From contig NZ_JAPEPC010000001.1 of the NCBI RefSeq assembly GCF_026340465.1, positions 4,016,001 through 4,080,000 of the forward strand: a DNA stretch of 64,000 bases. Reading direction: 5' to 3'. The stretch comes from Streptomyces sp. NBC_01306. GTDB lineage: Bacteria; Actinomycetota; Actinomycetes; Streptomycetales; Streptomycetaceae. Both the position numbers and the translations under genes were made by a program. The notes below the pieces were generated by a model, which did no database searches, was not told the origin of the DNA, and was given only the letters and a program-made list of their open reading frames with translations. How positions within the stretch are numbered: the stretch's first letter is position 1; every line of letters starts with the position of its first letter. Of the stretch, positions 33,363-43,185 are shown in pieces.

Positions 33363-34814
33363 TCAGCCGTGTGCCTGCTGGGCGTGCTTGGGCAGCAGGC
33401 CCACCAGCAGCAGCGTCAGGAAGCTCAGGCCCGCGGCGATGCCGAAGACCAGCTCGGCGGCGGCGAAGCAGGAGTGGACGGACAGGTCTCCGGCCCGGGC
33501 GAAGAACACCGTACCGAGGGCGGCGACGCCGATGGCGCCGGCGAACTGCTGGACGGCGTTGAGCAGGCCCGCGCCGGTACCGACTTCCTCGGGGGTGGCG
33601 TCGCCGATGATGAAATCGACCAGCGGGACGAACACCAGCCCGGAGCCGAAGCCGGTGAACAGCAGCGCGGGTGCCAGGTTCCAGACGGTGATGCCGGTGC
33701 CCCAGTGGGCGACGGACCACCACAGGGCCAGCAGGCCGACGACGGAGATGGCCAGCCCCAGATGCAGGGTGGTGCGTCCCAGCTTCTCGGCGAGCACGGC
33801 GCCCGCGAGCAGGACGGCGACGGCGGTGCCGAGGGCCCAGGGGATCAGCGTGAGGCCGGTGTGCAGCGGCGTCCAGTGCAGACCCTGCTGGAGCAGCAGG
33901 TTGATGACGAGGACGAACGCGCTCAGCGATGCGTAGAACCCGGCCACGATGACCAGGCCGACGACGAAGCTGCGCTTGCGGAACAGCGACGGTGTGATGA
34001 CCGGGTGCGCGCTGTGCCGCTGGGAGACGACGAACAGTCCGAGCAGGACGACCGCGGCGGCCATCATGACGTAGGTCCAGGCGGGCCAGCCGAGGTCGCG
34101 TCCCTGGATGAGCGGGACGATGAGCAGCGCCGAGGCCGCGGTGAGCAGGCCGACGCCGGTGAGGTCGAGGCGGGCGGCCGGATCCTCGCCGCCGCGGCGG
34201 GGCAGGACCCGCCAGGCGAGCGCGGCGGCGGCGACGCCGAACGGGACGTTGATCAGGAAGATGGAGCGCCACTGGCTGCCGAACAGGTCCAGGTGGAGCA
34301 GCCAGCCGGCCAGGATGGGCCCGGCCACCATGGTCAGGCCCATCAGCGGGCCGACCGGGGTCAGCGCCTTGCGCAGGTGCTGGGGCGGGAACACCACCTT
34401 CACCAGGGCCAGCCCCTGCGGGATCATGACCGACCCGCACAGGCCCTGCACCGTGCGGGCGACGATCAGGAAGACCGCGTGCGGGGCGAGGCCGCAGGCC
34501 AGTGAGGCCAGGGTGAAGCCGGTCATGCCGAGCAGGAACAGCCGCCGGCGCCCGAGCAGATCCCCGAGCCGCCCTGAGGTGACCAGGCCGAGCGCGAAGG
34601 CCGCGGTGTAGGCGCTCAGCACCCACTGGACCGTCACCTGGCCGCTGCCGAGATCGGCGCGGATGGAGGGGCCGGCGAGGTTGGCGATGCTGGAGTCGAT
34701 CAGATCCATGATGTCGGCCAGAACCACGACGACCAGGACGAGCCATGCGGTGCGCATGGGCAGTGCGGTGGTGGCGGGCGCTTCGGATGTGCGTTGGGTA
34801 ATGGACACGAACAC
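33363..34814 (-). CDS. MFS multidrug exporter, DHA2 (EmrB/QacA) type
   Basis: About 483 residues with 14 predicted membrane helices. LVLVVVVLADIMDLIDSSIANLAGPSIRADLG is the first helix with the DHA2 Asp motif, SGRLGDLLGRRRLFLLGM is motif A, and PLMGLTMVAGPILAGWLL is motif C. It likely exports drugs or endogenous metabolites. The GTG at 34814 overlaps the first operator repeat, and no ribosome site precedes it or the GTG at 34808, so a leaderless start is likely; the ATG at 34757 is possible. It is divergent from a TetR gene, its likely regulator. Confidence 0.88.
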   Translation of the reverse strand: MFVSITQRTSEAPATTALPMRTAWLVLVVVVLADIMDLIDSSIANLAGPSIRADLGSGQVTVQWVLSAYTAAFALGLVTSGRLGDLLGRRRLFLLGMTGFTLASLACGLAPHAVFLIVARTVQGLCGSVMIPQGLALVKVVFPPQHLRKALTPVGPLMGLTMVAGPILAGWLLHLDLFGSQWRSIFLINVPFGVAAAALAWRVLPRRGGEDPAARLDLTGVGLLTAASALLIVPLIQGRDLGWPAWTYVMMAAAVVLLGLFVVSQRHSAHPVITPSLFRKRSFVVGLVIVAGFYASLSAFVLVINLLLQQGLHWTPLHTGLTLIPWALGTAVAVLLAGAVLAEKLGRTTLHLGLAISVVGLLALWWSVAHWGTGITVWNLAPALLFTGFGSGLVFVPLVDFIIGDATPEEVGTGAGLLNAVQQFAGAIGVAALGTVFFARAGDLSVHSCFAAAELVFGIAAGLSFLTLLLVGLLPKHAQQAHG

Positions 34815-34881
34815 TGTTCTACATCAGAACACTGTTCTTGCCAACACGAACACTGTTCTGCGTGATGTAGAACACCGTTCT
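34809..34881. promoter_or_regulatory. four-copy TetR operator GAACACTGTTCT
   Basis: GAACACTGTTCT occurs at 34809-34820, 34827-34838 and 34848-34859, and GAACACCGTTCT at 34870-34881. Each unit is a near-perfect palindrome (AGAACA/TGTTCT half-sites). Centre spacings are 18, 21 and 22 bases, so most lie on nearly the same helical face. They fill the gap between the divergent MFS and TetR genes; the first overlaps the MFS start. Confidence 0.9.
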
Positions 34882-34903
34882 TCGACTCGCTAGACTTCCC
34901 CGT

Positions 34904-35653
34904 ATGTCACCGACTCCGCAGCAACGGCGCGCAGCGCGGCACCAGCTCGGCACCGGCTCAGGCGCACCCGCGGCCCGGCGTGGACCGTCCGCCGGGCGCA
35001 AGAAGCCGATCACGGTCGACGCCATCATCAGCACCGCGTTCGGCATCGTGGAGAGAGAGGGCTACGGCGCCCTGACGATGCGGCGCGTGGCCACGGTGCT
35101 GGAGACCGGGCCGTCGTCGCTCTACGCCCATGTGGTCAACAAAGAAGACCTGGACGAACTGCTCATCGGCCGCCTGTGCGCCGAGGTCGACCTGCCCGAG
35201 CCGGACCCCGCTGTCTGGCGGCAGCAGCTCATCGGCGTCTGCACCCAGCTGCGCGACCAGTATCTGCGGTACCCGGGAATCTCCCAGGCGGCCTTCGCCG
35301 CCGCTCCGTCCAATCTGGACACGCTGCGCTTCAGCGAGGGAATGCTCGCCATCCTGCTCGCCGGGGGCATTGAGCCGCAGGCTGCCACCTGGGCGATCGA
35401 CTCGCTGTCGCTCTACGTCAACGCGTACAGCCTCGAAGTCTCCCTGGCCAGCAAACGGATCAGCAGCAGTGACGACAACTGGGTCGTCAGCCGTGACGAA
35501 CTGTTGCGCCGATTCGCCGCACTGCCCGACACCTTCCCCCAGACCAAGCGCTACGCGGCCGAACTCACGGCCGGAACCATCCACGACCGCTTCGACTTCA
35601 CGATCGGCCTGATGATTGACGGGCTCCCGGGCGTACGGCGGGATCCGCATTGA
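34904..35653 (+). CDS. TetR-family repressor of the adjacent MFS exporter
   Basis: 249 residues. A basic N-terminal extension (about 35 residues) precedes the HTH (VDAIISTAFGIVEREGYGALTMRRVATVLETGPSSLYAHVVNKEDLDELLIGRL). The C-terminal domain (WRQQLIGVCTQLRDQYLRYPGISQAAF) is of the tetracycline-repressor type. No ribosome site precedes the ATG, and a TAGACT -10-like hexamer lies 9 bases upstream of it, consistent with a leaderless mRNA. It is divergent from the DHA2 exporter across the four-copy operator. Confidence 0.88.
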   Translation: MSPTPQQRRAARHQLGTGSGAPAARRGPSAGRKKPITVDAIISTAFGIVEREGYGALTMRRVATVLETGPSSLYAHVVNKEDLDELLIGRLCAEVDLPEPDPAVWRQQLIGVCTQLRDQYLRYPGISQAAFAAAPSNLDTLRFSEGMLAILLAGGIEPQAATWAIDSLSLYVNAYSLEVSLASKRISSSDDNWVVSRDELLRRFAALPDTFPQTKRYAAELTAGTIHDRFDFTIGLMIDGLPGVRRDPH

Positions 35654-35661
35654 TCAATTGA

Positions 35662-36519
35662 TCACGGGGTGACCGAGGCCCTCTTCCGGGGACGTGCGGA
35701 CAACCGGTCCAGTGCCGACTGGCTCTCGTCGTCCGCGGCGCGGTAGATCACCAACCGCTGGTCCGGATCCTGAAGTGGCATCAGCACTTCGAAATGCACG
35801 GTGATCACACCGGCCTCAGGATGCCGCAGGACCTTGCTCCCGCGGCCGTTCACCTTGATGTCCCGCTCGGCCCACAACCGCGCGAACTCCTCGTCGCGAC
35901 GGGTGAATTCGGCGATGAGGTCCGTCAACGCCCGATCCTCCGGGTGTGCGGCCCACGCGGCACGCAGGTGGGCGATCCCCTCCCGTACGACGCGTTCGCG
36001 GTCGACATAGAAATCACGCATCTTCGCGTGCATCAGACACAGCCACATCGCATTGCGCTGCACCGGCGGCAGGGTGTCGAAATCCAGTAGCAGCCTCGCC
36101 ATTTCGTCGTTCCAGGCCAGGATGTCGTAGCGGTGGTTCAGCAGCATGGCCGGCAGCGGTGACAGGTCGGCGACCAGGCGGGCCAGTGGCGGCGCCGCGG
36201 TGGTGGCGGGGCTGTCGGCGTTACGGGGGCGCTGCTGGGCCAGGTTGAAGAGGTAGGTGCGTTCGTCGGGGGCCAGGCGCAGCGCCCCGGCCAGCGCCTC
36301 CACCACGTTCGCTGAGGGCCGCAGCCCCCGGCCCTGTTCCAGCCGCACGATGTAGTCGGTGCTGACCCCGGCCAGTTCGGCGACCTCTTCGCGGCGCAAC
36401 CCCGGGGTCCGCCGGGCCTGCCGACGCGACGGCAGGTTGAAATCGTGCGGGTCCAGGCCTTCGCGCCGGGCCCGCAGAAACGCGGCCAACTCCTGTGTCG
36501 TGTCCACGGTCCGGGTCAT
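35662..36519 (-). CDS. XRE-family regulator with MmyB-like ligand domain
   Basis: 285 residues. The HTH (LAAFLRARREGLDPHDFNLPSRRQARRTPGLRREEVAELAGVSTDYIVRLEQGRGLRPS) occupies about 10-70. The C-terminal PAS-like MmyB domain (LARLVADLSPLPAMLLNHRYDILAWNDEMARLLLDF...GSKVLRHPEAGVITVHFEVL) binds fatty-acid-like ligands in related structures. It is divergent from an aldo/keto reductase, a common pairing in which the regulator controls the reductase. An in-frame GTG directly before the ATG is an alternative start. Confidence 0.9.
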   Translation of the reverse strand: MTRTVDTTQELAAFLRARREGLDPHDFNLPSRRQARRTPGLRREEVAELAGVSTDYIVRLEQGRGLRPSANVVEALAGALRLAPDERTYLFNLAQQRPRNADSPATTAAPPLARLVADLSPLPAMLLNHRYDILAWNDEMARLLLDFDTLPPVQRNAMWLCLMHAKMRDFYVDRERVVREGIAHLRAAWAAHPEDRALTDLIAEFTRRDEEFARLWAERDIKVNGRGSKVLRHPEAGVITVHFEVLMPLQDPDQRLVIYRAADDESQSALDRLSARPRKRASVTP

Positions 36520-36601
36520 CACGTTCGATCAACAGCCAGGGTAGGACCGGCATTCCCAGGAAGTTCTCTCCCTTATCCCGGGCTCGCGGCGGTCACAGAC
36601 T

Positions 36602-36620
36602 TGATTCCGGCAACGGATCA
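36602..36620. promoter_or_regulatory. imperfect palindrome before the aldo/keto reductase
   Basis: TGATTCCG-GCAA-CGGATCA, imperfect by one base, lies 24 bases upstream of the reductase ATG within the divergent promoter region. It is a candidate site for the XRE/MmyB-type regulator (inference). Confidence 0.4.
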
Positions 36621-36644
36621 CAAGCACAAGCACAGGAGGACACG

Positions 36645-37712
<1,068 letters not shown>

Positions 37713-37745
37713 TACCCGGCCGAGCGCCGGGGGTGGATCGCGGAG

Positions 37746-38423
37746 TCAGCCCAGCACTCCGGTGACGGCGCGGGTGAGCACGGTGGCGAACCGGTCACTG
37801 GAAGTGCGCTCGCGTTCGGGCTGGGGGTCGGCGAGCAATGCGGAGATACGGGGGTGGGCGCCGGCGGTGGCCACGTGGCGCAGGTAGGACGACTGGCGCT
37901 GGGCGCCGGGGTCCGCGGCGGCCAGTTCATTCTGGACGAACAGCGCGGTCAGAGCGTTCAGTACGGCGAATGCCTCAAGTTTGTGGGCGGGTTCGGCCGG
38001 ATGGTCGGCGAGTACGTCGAGCAGATGCTCCAGCAGGTCGGTCCCGTACGGGCCGAGGGCGGGACGCGTGACGACGAGGGCCGGCAGCCAGGGGTGGCGT
38101 CGCATGATCCGCCGGGCCTGGTGGGCGATTTCCAGCAGGTCCGCCTGCCAGTCGCCGCTCGGGGCGGGCAGACGGTACTCGCCGGCGGTGCTGTCGGTCA
38201 TCAGGTCGAGCAGGTCGTCGCGGGTGGCCACATAGCGGTAGAGCGAGGCGGCGCCGGTGCCCAGGGCCGCGGCGAGGCGGCGCATGGAGACGGCGTCCAG
38301 GCCCTCCAGGTCGGCCAACTCCACTGCTGCGGCGGTGATTTCGGCGCGGCTTCGCTCGGCCGGGCGTCCGACCGGCGCCTGTTCCGGCCGCAGCCAGATC
38401 ACCGGCTCTCGCTCTCCTGCCAC
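37746..38423 (-). CDS. TetR-family regulator
   Basis: 225 residues. The HTH SRAEITAAAVELADLEGLDAVSMRRLAAALGTGAASLYRYVATRDDLLDLMTD occupies about 25-77, and the C-terminal region (LLEIAHQARRIMRRHPWLPALVVTRPALGPYGTDLLEHLLDVL) is a TetR ligand domain. The GTG at 38423 is chosen because GGGAGG lies 5 bases upstream; a longer frame from 38519 would read through the operator. It is divergent from an alpha/beta hydrolase gene. Confidence 0.85.
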   Translation of the reverse strand: MAGEREPVIWLRPEQAPVGRPAERSRAEITAAAVELADLEGLDAVSMRRLAAALGTGAASLYRYVATRDDLLDLMTDSTAGEYRLPAPSGDWQADLLEIAHQARRIMRRHPWLPALVVTRPALGPYGTDLLEHLLDVLADHPAEPAHKLEAFAVLNALTALFVQNELAAADPGAQRQSSYLRHVATAGAHPRISALLADPQPERERTSSDRFATVLTRAVTGVLG

Positions 38424-38464
38424 TGTCACCTCCCGCGTTGCCGCCACTCTACCTTTCCGAGTAC

Positions 38465-38493
38465 GGTGTTCGCGAACGCTGTTTGCGAACACC
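38465..38493. promoter_or_regulatory. perfect 9-bp inverted repeat, TetR operator
   Basis: GGTGTTCGC (38465-38473) and GCGAACACC (38485-38493) form a perfect inverted repeat with an 11-base spacer midway between the divergent TetR and hydrolase genes. Confidence 0.8.
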
Positions 38494-38510
38494 GTCCGCG
38501 AAGCGAACGG

Positions 38511-38550
38511 CGTACGCAACCGACGTACGCCACGACGTACGCAACCGACG
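38511..38550 (+). repeat. tandem CGTACGC repeats before the hydrolase start
   Basis: CGTACGCAACCGA (38511-38523), CGTACGCCACGA (38524-38535) and CGTACGCAACCGACG (38536-38550) follow one another, ending 13 bases before the ATG. The palindromic CGTACG cores could be protein-binding. Confidence 0.75.
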
Positions 38551-38563
38551 AGAGGGAGTCGCC

Positions 38564-39478
38564 ATGCCGCGCTTCGCGTACAACGACGGAATCCGGATCG
38601 CTTTCGAAGACCTCGGCGGCGCGGGCGGCGACCCGCTGCTGCTGGTGATGGGGCTGGGGACCTCGCGGTTCTGGTGGCCGGACGGGCTGGTGGACGAACT
38701 GGTGCACCGCGGCTTCCAGGTCGTGGCCTACGACCAGCGCGACGCCGGTCAGTCCACGCATCTGCCCGCCCGGCGGGTCGGCCCGCCGGTGGCAGCTCTG
38801 CTGCGCCCCACGCCCCCGGCCTACAGTGGTGAGGACCTGGCCGACGACGCGGTCGCCGTTCTCGACGCGCTCGGCTGGGAACGCGCCCACCTCTTCGGCC
38901 ACTCCATGGGCGGGCTGGTGGCGCAGCGCGTCGCGATCCGCCATCCAGAACGCGTGCGGACGCTCGCCACCTCCTCGGCGGTGCCCAGCGATGTGAAGGG
39001 GCTGAGCGTGCTGCGCTACGTGCGCTTGGCGCCCCTGGTCCGTTTCGCCAGGCTGCACTACCCCGAGACCCCGCAGGGCGACATGGCCCTGGCCGTGGCC
39101 GTCGCCCGCATCCTGGCCGCGCCCGGCCGGCGCATCGACGAGTCCGATGTGCGCGAGTTCGTGGACAAGGAGGCCGCGCATCAGATCGCCGGCTTCCGCG
39201 ACCAGAAGGCGCAGAGCCGCCAGGTCGGCGCGAAGTGGCACGGCGGCCCGCTCGCCAGGATCACGGCGCCGACCCTGGTACTGCACGGATCGCGGGACCC
39301 GCTGCTCCGCGTATCGGCCGCACGCGACATCGCCGCTGCCGTCCCCGGCGCCCGCCTGCGCATCGTGCCAGGCGCCGGACACTTCCTCGCGGGCGACGTC
39401 TGGGCCACGTACGCGGACGAACTGCGTACGGTCGCCGACCGTGTCACCGACCAGCCGCGCACCGCCTGCGAAGACTGA
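38564..39478 (+). CDS. alpha/beta-fold hydrolase
   Basis: 304 residues. DPLLLVMGLGTSRFWWPDGLVDEL holds the oxyanion strand and VVAYDQRDAGQST the second core strand. The nucleophile elbow is GHSMGG (RAHLFGHSMGGLVAQRVAI). TLVLHGSRDPLLRV carries the acid and GAGHFLAGD the histidine. It resembles daunorubicin-type aclacinomycin methylesterases (RdmC) and epoxide-hydrolase-like enzymes; the substrate is unknown. AGAGGGA precedes the ATG at 38564. Probably repressed by the divergent TetR. Confidence 0.88.
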   Translation: MPRFAYNDGIRIAFEDLGGAGGDPLLLVMGLGTSRFWWPDGLVDELVHRGFQVVAYDQRDAGQSTHLPARRVGPPVAALLRPTPPAYSGEDLADDAVAVLDALGWERAHLFGHSMGGLVAQRVAIRHPERVRTLATSSAVPSDVKGLSVLRYVRLAPLVRFARLHYPETPQGDMALAVAVARILAAPGRRIDESDVREFVDKEAAHQIAGFRDQKAQSRQVGAKWHGGPLARITAPTLVLHGSRDPLLRVSAARDIAAAVPGARLRIVPGAGHFLAGDVWATYADELRTVADRVTDQPRTACED

Positions 39479-39671
39479 GGGCGCGCACCGCACGTGACAT
39501 GACGTACCTGGTGCGCGACGAACACGAGCTGGATGGTGTCCCCGTCGTGGTGGCGGCATGAAGCCGTATGGAGCGGTAGCCGGAAACTTACGCGCAGTCG
39601 TGGTCTGATCGCTCACGGTTATCATTGGCCTGCGCGGGGCTGAGCCCCATGTCTGTCACCAAGGAGCCGAT

Positions 39672-39869
39672 ATGCACGCCAGTAAGGGCGACCGACTTGT
39701 CGTCCACGGCCGGGTCGTGGGCCGGCAGGACCATGTAGTGGAGATCGTGGAGGTGCTCGGCCCGGACGGGGCACCGCCCTACCGGGTGCGCGCCGAGAAT
39801 GGCCACGAGACGATTATGACGCCCGGTCCTGATGCGGTCGTCTCCCACCGCGACGCATCCGACCACTGA
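39672..39869 (+). CDS. DUF1918 small protein
   Basis: 65 residues: MHASKGDRLVVHGRVVGRQDHVVEIVEVLGPDGAPPYRVRAENGHETIMTPGPDAVVSH, the full DUF1918 pattern, a small SH3-like barrel. AAGGAG lies 5 bases before the ATG. Function is unknown; the gene is monocistronic. The 193 bases upstream are free of other genes. Confidence 0.9.
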   Translation: MHASKGDRLVVHGRVVGRQDHVVEIVEVLGPDGAPPYRVRAENGHETIMTPGPDAVVSHRDASDH

Positions 39870-39880
39870 GTTCGGCCAGG

Positions 39881-40759
39881 TCAGGAACCCTCCGTGAGCG
39901 CGGTGGCGTGGTCGGTGGCCCACTGGTGAAACGTTCGCGGCGCCGCCCCGAGGATGTCGGCCACCGTCGTGGTGACGTACGCGGGCTGTCCGACCGCCGC
40001 GCTCCACGCGGCGAGCAGCATGTCGATGACCGAGCCGGGCGCCGTGCCCTCCGACAGGTTCCGGAACTCGTCCGGCGTCATCTCCTCGAAGGCGATCCGG
40101 CGCCCCAGGGCGTCACCGATGACGCCCACCTGCGCGGCCTGGGTCAGCGACTCGGGGCCCGTAAGGACGTAGTCGCCTCCGGCGTATCCGTCCTGAGAGA
40201 GCGTCCGTGCCGCGACAGCTGCGACATCGCGGTCGTCGACCGGTGCCGTCTCGGCAGCGCCGTAAGGCCACCGGACGACCTCGCCGGCCCGGATCGCCGG
40301 CCCCCACCAGGCCAGCGAGTTCGACGCGAGCATCCCCGGCCGGATGATCGTCGACTCAAGTCCGGTGGCCGTGATGAGCCGTTCGATGTCGGCGTGCAGC
40401 TCCGCCATGGGATTGGGCTGCTGGAAGAAGGGGTGCGGCGTCCGGTGCGGGGAGGAGAGGAAGACGACCCGCCGTACGTGGGCTGCCAGCCGCTCGACGA
40501 CTGCCGCGGCGGTCCGAGGCGGCGCGGTCCACACGAGGAAGACCGCACCGGCGCCCTTCAGCGCCGGGTCGAGCGACTCGGGCACGGTGAGGTCACCGGT
40601 GAAGACCTCGACCTCCGCCGGCAGCGTCGCCGCCGCCTCGGAGCGATGGGTGAGGGCGCGGACCGGCACGTCCGCGTCGAGGAGTTGGTCGATGACGACC
40701 CGGCCGATCCGGCCTGTCGCCCCGGTGACGAGCGCGGGAGGGATGTCTGTCTGATGCAT
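39881..40759 (-). CDS. NmrA-like NAD(P)-binding protein
   Basis: 292 residues of the atypical SDR/NmrA family. The cofactor loop is VTGATGRIGRVVIDQLL, then EVEVFTGDLTVPESL and RVVFLSSPHRTPH. The usual YxxxK motif is absent, as in NmrA redox sensors and quinone-reductase relatives. It is divergent from a TetR gene 62 bases away and was probably acquired as a regulator/oxidoreductase pair. Confidence 0.87.
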   Translation of the reverse strand: MHQTDIPPALVTGATGRIGRVVIDQLLDADVPVRALTHRSEAAATLPAEVEVFTGDLTVPESLDPALKGAGAVFLVWTAPPRTAAAVVERLAAHVRRVVFLSSPHRTPHPFFQQPNPMAELHADIERLITATGLESTIIRPGMLASNSLAWWGPAIRAGEVVRWPYGAAETAPVDDRDVAAVAARTLSQDGYAGGDYVLTGPESLTQAAQVGVIGDALGRRIAFEEMTPDEFRNLSEGTAPGSVIDMLLAAWSAAVGQPAYVTTTVADILGAAPRTFHQWATDHATALTEGS

Positions 40760-40821
40760 GCCGCCATGGAAACGTTACTCGGTTAAAAAAGCAACTCGGT
40801 CACAAATGTTACGCTGGTCCG

Positions 40822-41418
40822 ATGAGCGAGCCGACGGGACTGCGGGCCCGCAAGAAGGAACGGACGCGCGACGCCATCGGCGACGCGGCCGTCGCGCTGT
40901 TCCTGGAGCGCGGCTTCGACCGCGTCTCGGTCAACGACGTCGCCGCGGCGGCCGACATCTCCAAGCCGACTCTCTTCCGGTACTTCCCCACCAAGGAAGA
41001 CCTGGTGCTGCACCGGTTTGCGGACCACAAGGGTGAGGCGGCACGCGTCGTACGTGACCGCAGGTCCGGCACCAAGCCGGTGACGGCGCTGCACCGGCAC
41101 TTCCGGGCCGGCCTCGATCAGTACGACCCCGTCACCGGCCTCAACGACCACCCCGAGGTGGTGGCGTTCCACCGGCTGGTGTTCACCACACCGAGTCTGG
41201 CGGGACGGCTCACGCGGTACCAGCTGGAGGACGAGGAGGCGCTGGCGGACGCCCTCGGTGAAGGCATCCAGGCACGCCTGCGAGCCGCCCAGGTACTCGC
41301 GGTCCAACGGGTGCTCGCCCGGACCAACTGGCAGAAGATCGCCGACGGCCGAACCGCGCACGACGTCCACCCCGAGGCCGCAGCCGACGCCGACCAGGCA
41401 TTCAGCCAACTGCGGTGA
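40822..41418 (+). CDS. TetR-family regulator
   Basis: 198 residues. HTH: RTRDAIGDAAVALFLERGFDRVSVNDVAAAADISKPTLFRYFPTKEDLVLHRF. The C-terminal half is of the MftR/actinomycete type (AALHRHFRAGLDQY, LVFTTPSLAGRLTRYQLEDEEALADAL). The gap to the divergent NmrA gene carries two direct copies of ACTCGGT(T/C)A (40777-40785, 40794-40802) and an A-tract, likely promoter and operator. Its protein resembles the TetR at 47123. Confidence 0.88.
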   Translation: MSEPTGLRARKKERTRDAIGDAAVALFLERGFDRVSVNDVAAAADISKPTLFRYFPTKEDLVLHRFADHKGEAARVVRDRRSGTKPVTALHRHFRAGLDQYDPVTGLNDHPEVVAFHRLVFTTPSLAGRLTRYQLEDEEALADALGEGIQARLRAAQVLAVQRVLARTNWQKIADGRTAHDVHPEAAADADQAFSQLR

Positions 41419-41535
41419 TACGGGCCGGCCGTCTCCGGCGCGGCGCCGTGCTCGTCCCGCCGGGCACCCCGGCCCCACCGCCCGGGGCGCCCGCCCGGGG
41501 GCATCTCCTGGCCGGCATATCGGCCCGGCTGCTCC

Positions 41536-42225
41536 CTACCAGGGCACCGGCTGGTTCTGGTGGTTGAGGTATTGCAGGCCCGGCTCGCCGCTGTGGCGGT
41601 CGATCGTGTCCACCACGCCCGGGATGGACTGGTCGATGCTCAGCGGTGCGTCCGGGCCGCCGAGATCGGTGCGGACGTGCCCGGGGCAGATCAGCAGGAG
41701 GGTGTGCGCGGCTTCGGCGTACCGGGCGGCGTAGCTGCGCATCAGCTGGTTCAGAGCCGACTTGCTGGCCCGGTAGACATCCTGGCCGCCCTTGGTGTTC
41801 AGACCGATGCTGCCCTGGCGCGAGGACATGACGCCGATCGTGCCCGTCGGCGCGACCAGCGAGCGCAAGGACTCGACCACGCGCATCGGGCCGAGCGCGT
41901 TCGTGACCATGACCTCGACGAACATCTCCTCCGGGACGTCTCCGACCGGAATGTTGCCCCGTGTGATGCCGGCGTTGACGAACAACAGGTCGAGGGTGCG
42001 TCCGGCCAAGCGGTCGCGCAGCGCGGTGATCTGCTCCGGACGCGTCATGTCCAGGGACTCGACCGTGACGCTGCCCCCGGACTTCTCGGCCAGCTCGTGC
42101 AGACCGGTACGGCTTTCGCCCCGTACGGTTCCGATGACGTCCCAGCCGCGGCGCGTGTACTCGGCGGCGAGGGCGAGCCCGAGGGTGCGGGACGCCCCGA
42201 CGATGAGAGCGGTCTTTGCGCTCAT
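41536..42225 (-). CDS. short-chain dehydrogenase/reductase
   Basis: 229-residue classical SDR: TALIVGASRTLGLALAAEY (cofactor loop with a TGxxxGxG variant), DLLFVNAGIT, IGVMSSRQGSIG (catalytic Ser) and YRASKSALNQLM (YxxxK). HTLLLICPGHVRTDLGGPDAPLS closes the fold. The start ATG overlaps the TGA of the upstream NmrA-like gene (ATGA), so the two are translationally coupled and presumably act in one pathway controlled by the divergent LysR. Confidence 0.9.
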   Translation of the reverse strand: MSAKTALIVGASRTLGLALAAEYTRRGWDVIGTVRGESRTGLHELAEKSGGSVTVESLDMTRPEQITALRDRLAGRTLDLLFVNAGITRGNIPVGDVPEEMFVEVMVTNALGPMRVVESLRSLVAPTGTIGVMSSRQGSIGLNTKGGQDVYRASKSALNQLMRSYAARYAEAAHTLLLICPGHVRTDLGGPDAPLSIDQSIPGVVDTIDRHSGEPGLQYLNHQNQPVPW

Positions 42226-43118
42226 GCCTGCACCACCGGCTTCAGGACCTCTTCGCACCAGGTGCGGAAGGTGGTCGGGCTCGCGGTCGCGGGGCTGCGC
42301 CGTACGCCGTCGTCGAGGCCGTCGTCCTTGGCCCGCGCCATGTCCACGTAGCCGGCGGCGATCGCGTCGCCGATGCCGTGTCCGGTGAGCGTGGCGCGGA
42401 AGTCGTCCAGCGACTGCCGCTCGTAGCGGACCGGGCGGCCGAGCACGTCGGACATGATCCGTGCCATGTCGTCCGCCGACAGGTCCTCGGGGCCCAGCAC
42501 CGGGACCTCTCCCGTCCCCGTCCACGAGCGGTCGAGCAGCAGGCCGGCGGCGGCCGCGGCGATATCGCGGGTGGCGGCCGCCGGCGCTCTGCGGTCGGCG
42601 GTGACGGTGTCGGTGAACACGCCGTGGTCACGGATCGATGCCGCCTGCCGCAGCAGGTTGTCCATGAAGGACGGGTTCGCGAGCGCCCGGTAGGCCACGC
42701 CCGTACGCGCGATGAGGTCGTCCATGGCCAGCGACGCCGTCACGTGCCCGGCGCGGCCGGCGGCCGGGGTCCCGCGGCCGAGCGCCGAGACGCCGACGAC
42801 GTGTCGTACGCCGTGGGTCCTGAACGCCTCAGCCGCGGCGCGGGTGAACCCGGAGTACAAGGCGTCCAGGCTCGGTGCCGCTGCGTTCGACGGAACGAGC
42901 CAGAAGACGGCGTCCGCGCCGGTGAAGGCCCGGTCGACGACCTCGGCGTCGTCGTGGGAGCCGGTGATGACGTCGACGCGGGCGCGGGCCGCTGCGGGGA
43001 GCCTTCCGGGGTCGCGCACGATGACGCGCAGCTCTTCGCCGTGGGCGGGGGCCTCGTCGAGCAGGATGTCCAGCAGCCGGCTGCCGATCTGGCCGGTGGG
43101 AGTGGTGATGACGATCAT
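42222..43118 (-). CDS. NmrA-like NAD(P)-binding oxidoreductase
   Basis: 298 residues: MIVITTPTGQIGSRLLDILLDE (cofactor loop), ELRVIVRDPGRL, ADAVFWLVPSN, RHVVGVSALGRGT. It belongs to the NmrA/quinone oxidoreductase-like group and is a second copy of this family in the window, only distantly similar to the one at 39881. The ATG at 43118 is chosen as the first residue of the Rossmann strand. It is first gene of a two-gene operon with the SDR, divergent from LysR. Confidence 0.87.
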   Translation of the reverse strand: MIVITTPTGQIGSRLLDILLDEAPAHGEELRVIVRDPGRLPAAARARVDVITGSHDDAEVVDRAFTGADAVFWLVPSNAAAPSLDALYSGFTRAAAEAFRTHGVRHVVGVSALGRGTPAAGRAGHVTASLAMDDLIARTGVAYRALANPSFMDNLLRQAASIRDHGVFTDTVTADRRAPAAATRDIAAAAAGLLLDRSWTGTGEVPVLGPEDLSADDMARIMSDVLGRPVRYERQSLDDFRATLTGHGIGDAIAAGYVDMARAKDDGLDDGVRRSPATASPTTFRTWCEEVLKPVVQA

Positions 43119-43151
43119 GCATCGAGTCTCGGCGCCGACCGGTCGGCCGTC

Positions 43152-43172
43152 CAATACCCTTCCTGGCTATTG
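43152..43172. promoter_or_regulatory. LysR-type T-N11-A operator
   Basis: CAATA (43152-43156) and TATTG (43168-43172), an inverted repeat with an 11-base spacer, sit 14 bases before the LysR start and 34 bases before the NmrA start. Confidence 0.7.
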
Positions 43173-43185
43173 ATACCTTGACGGC

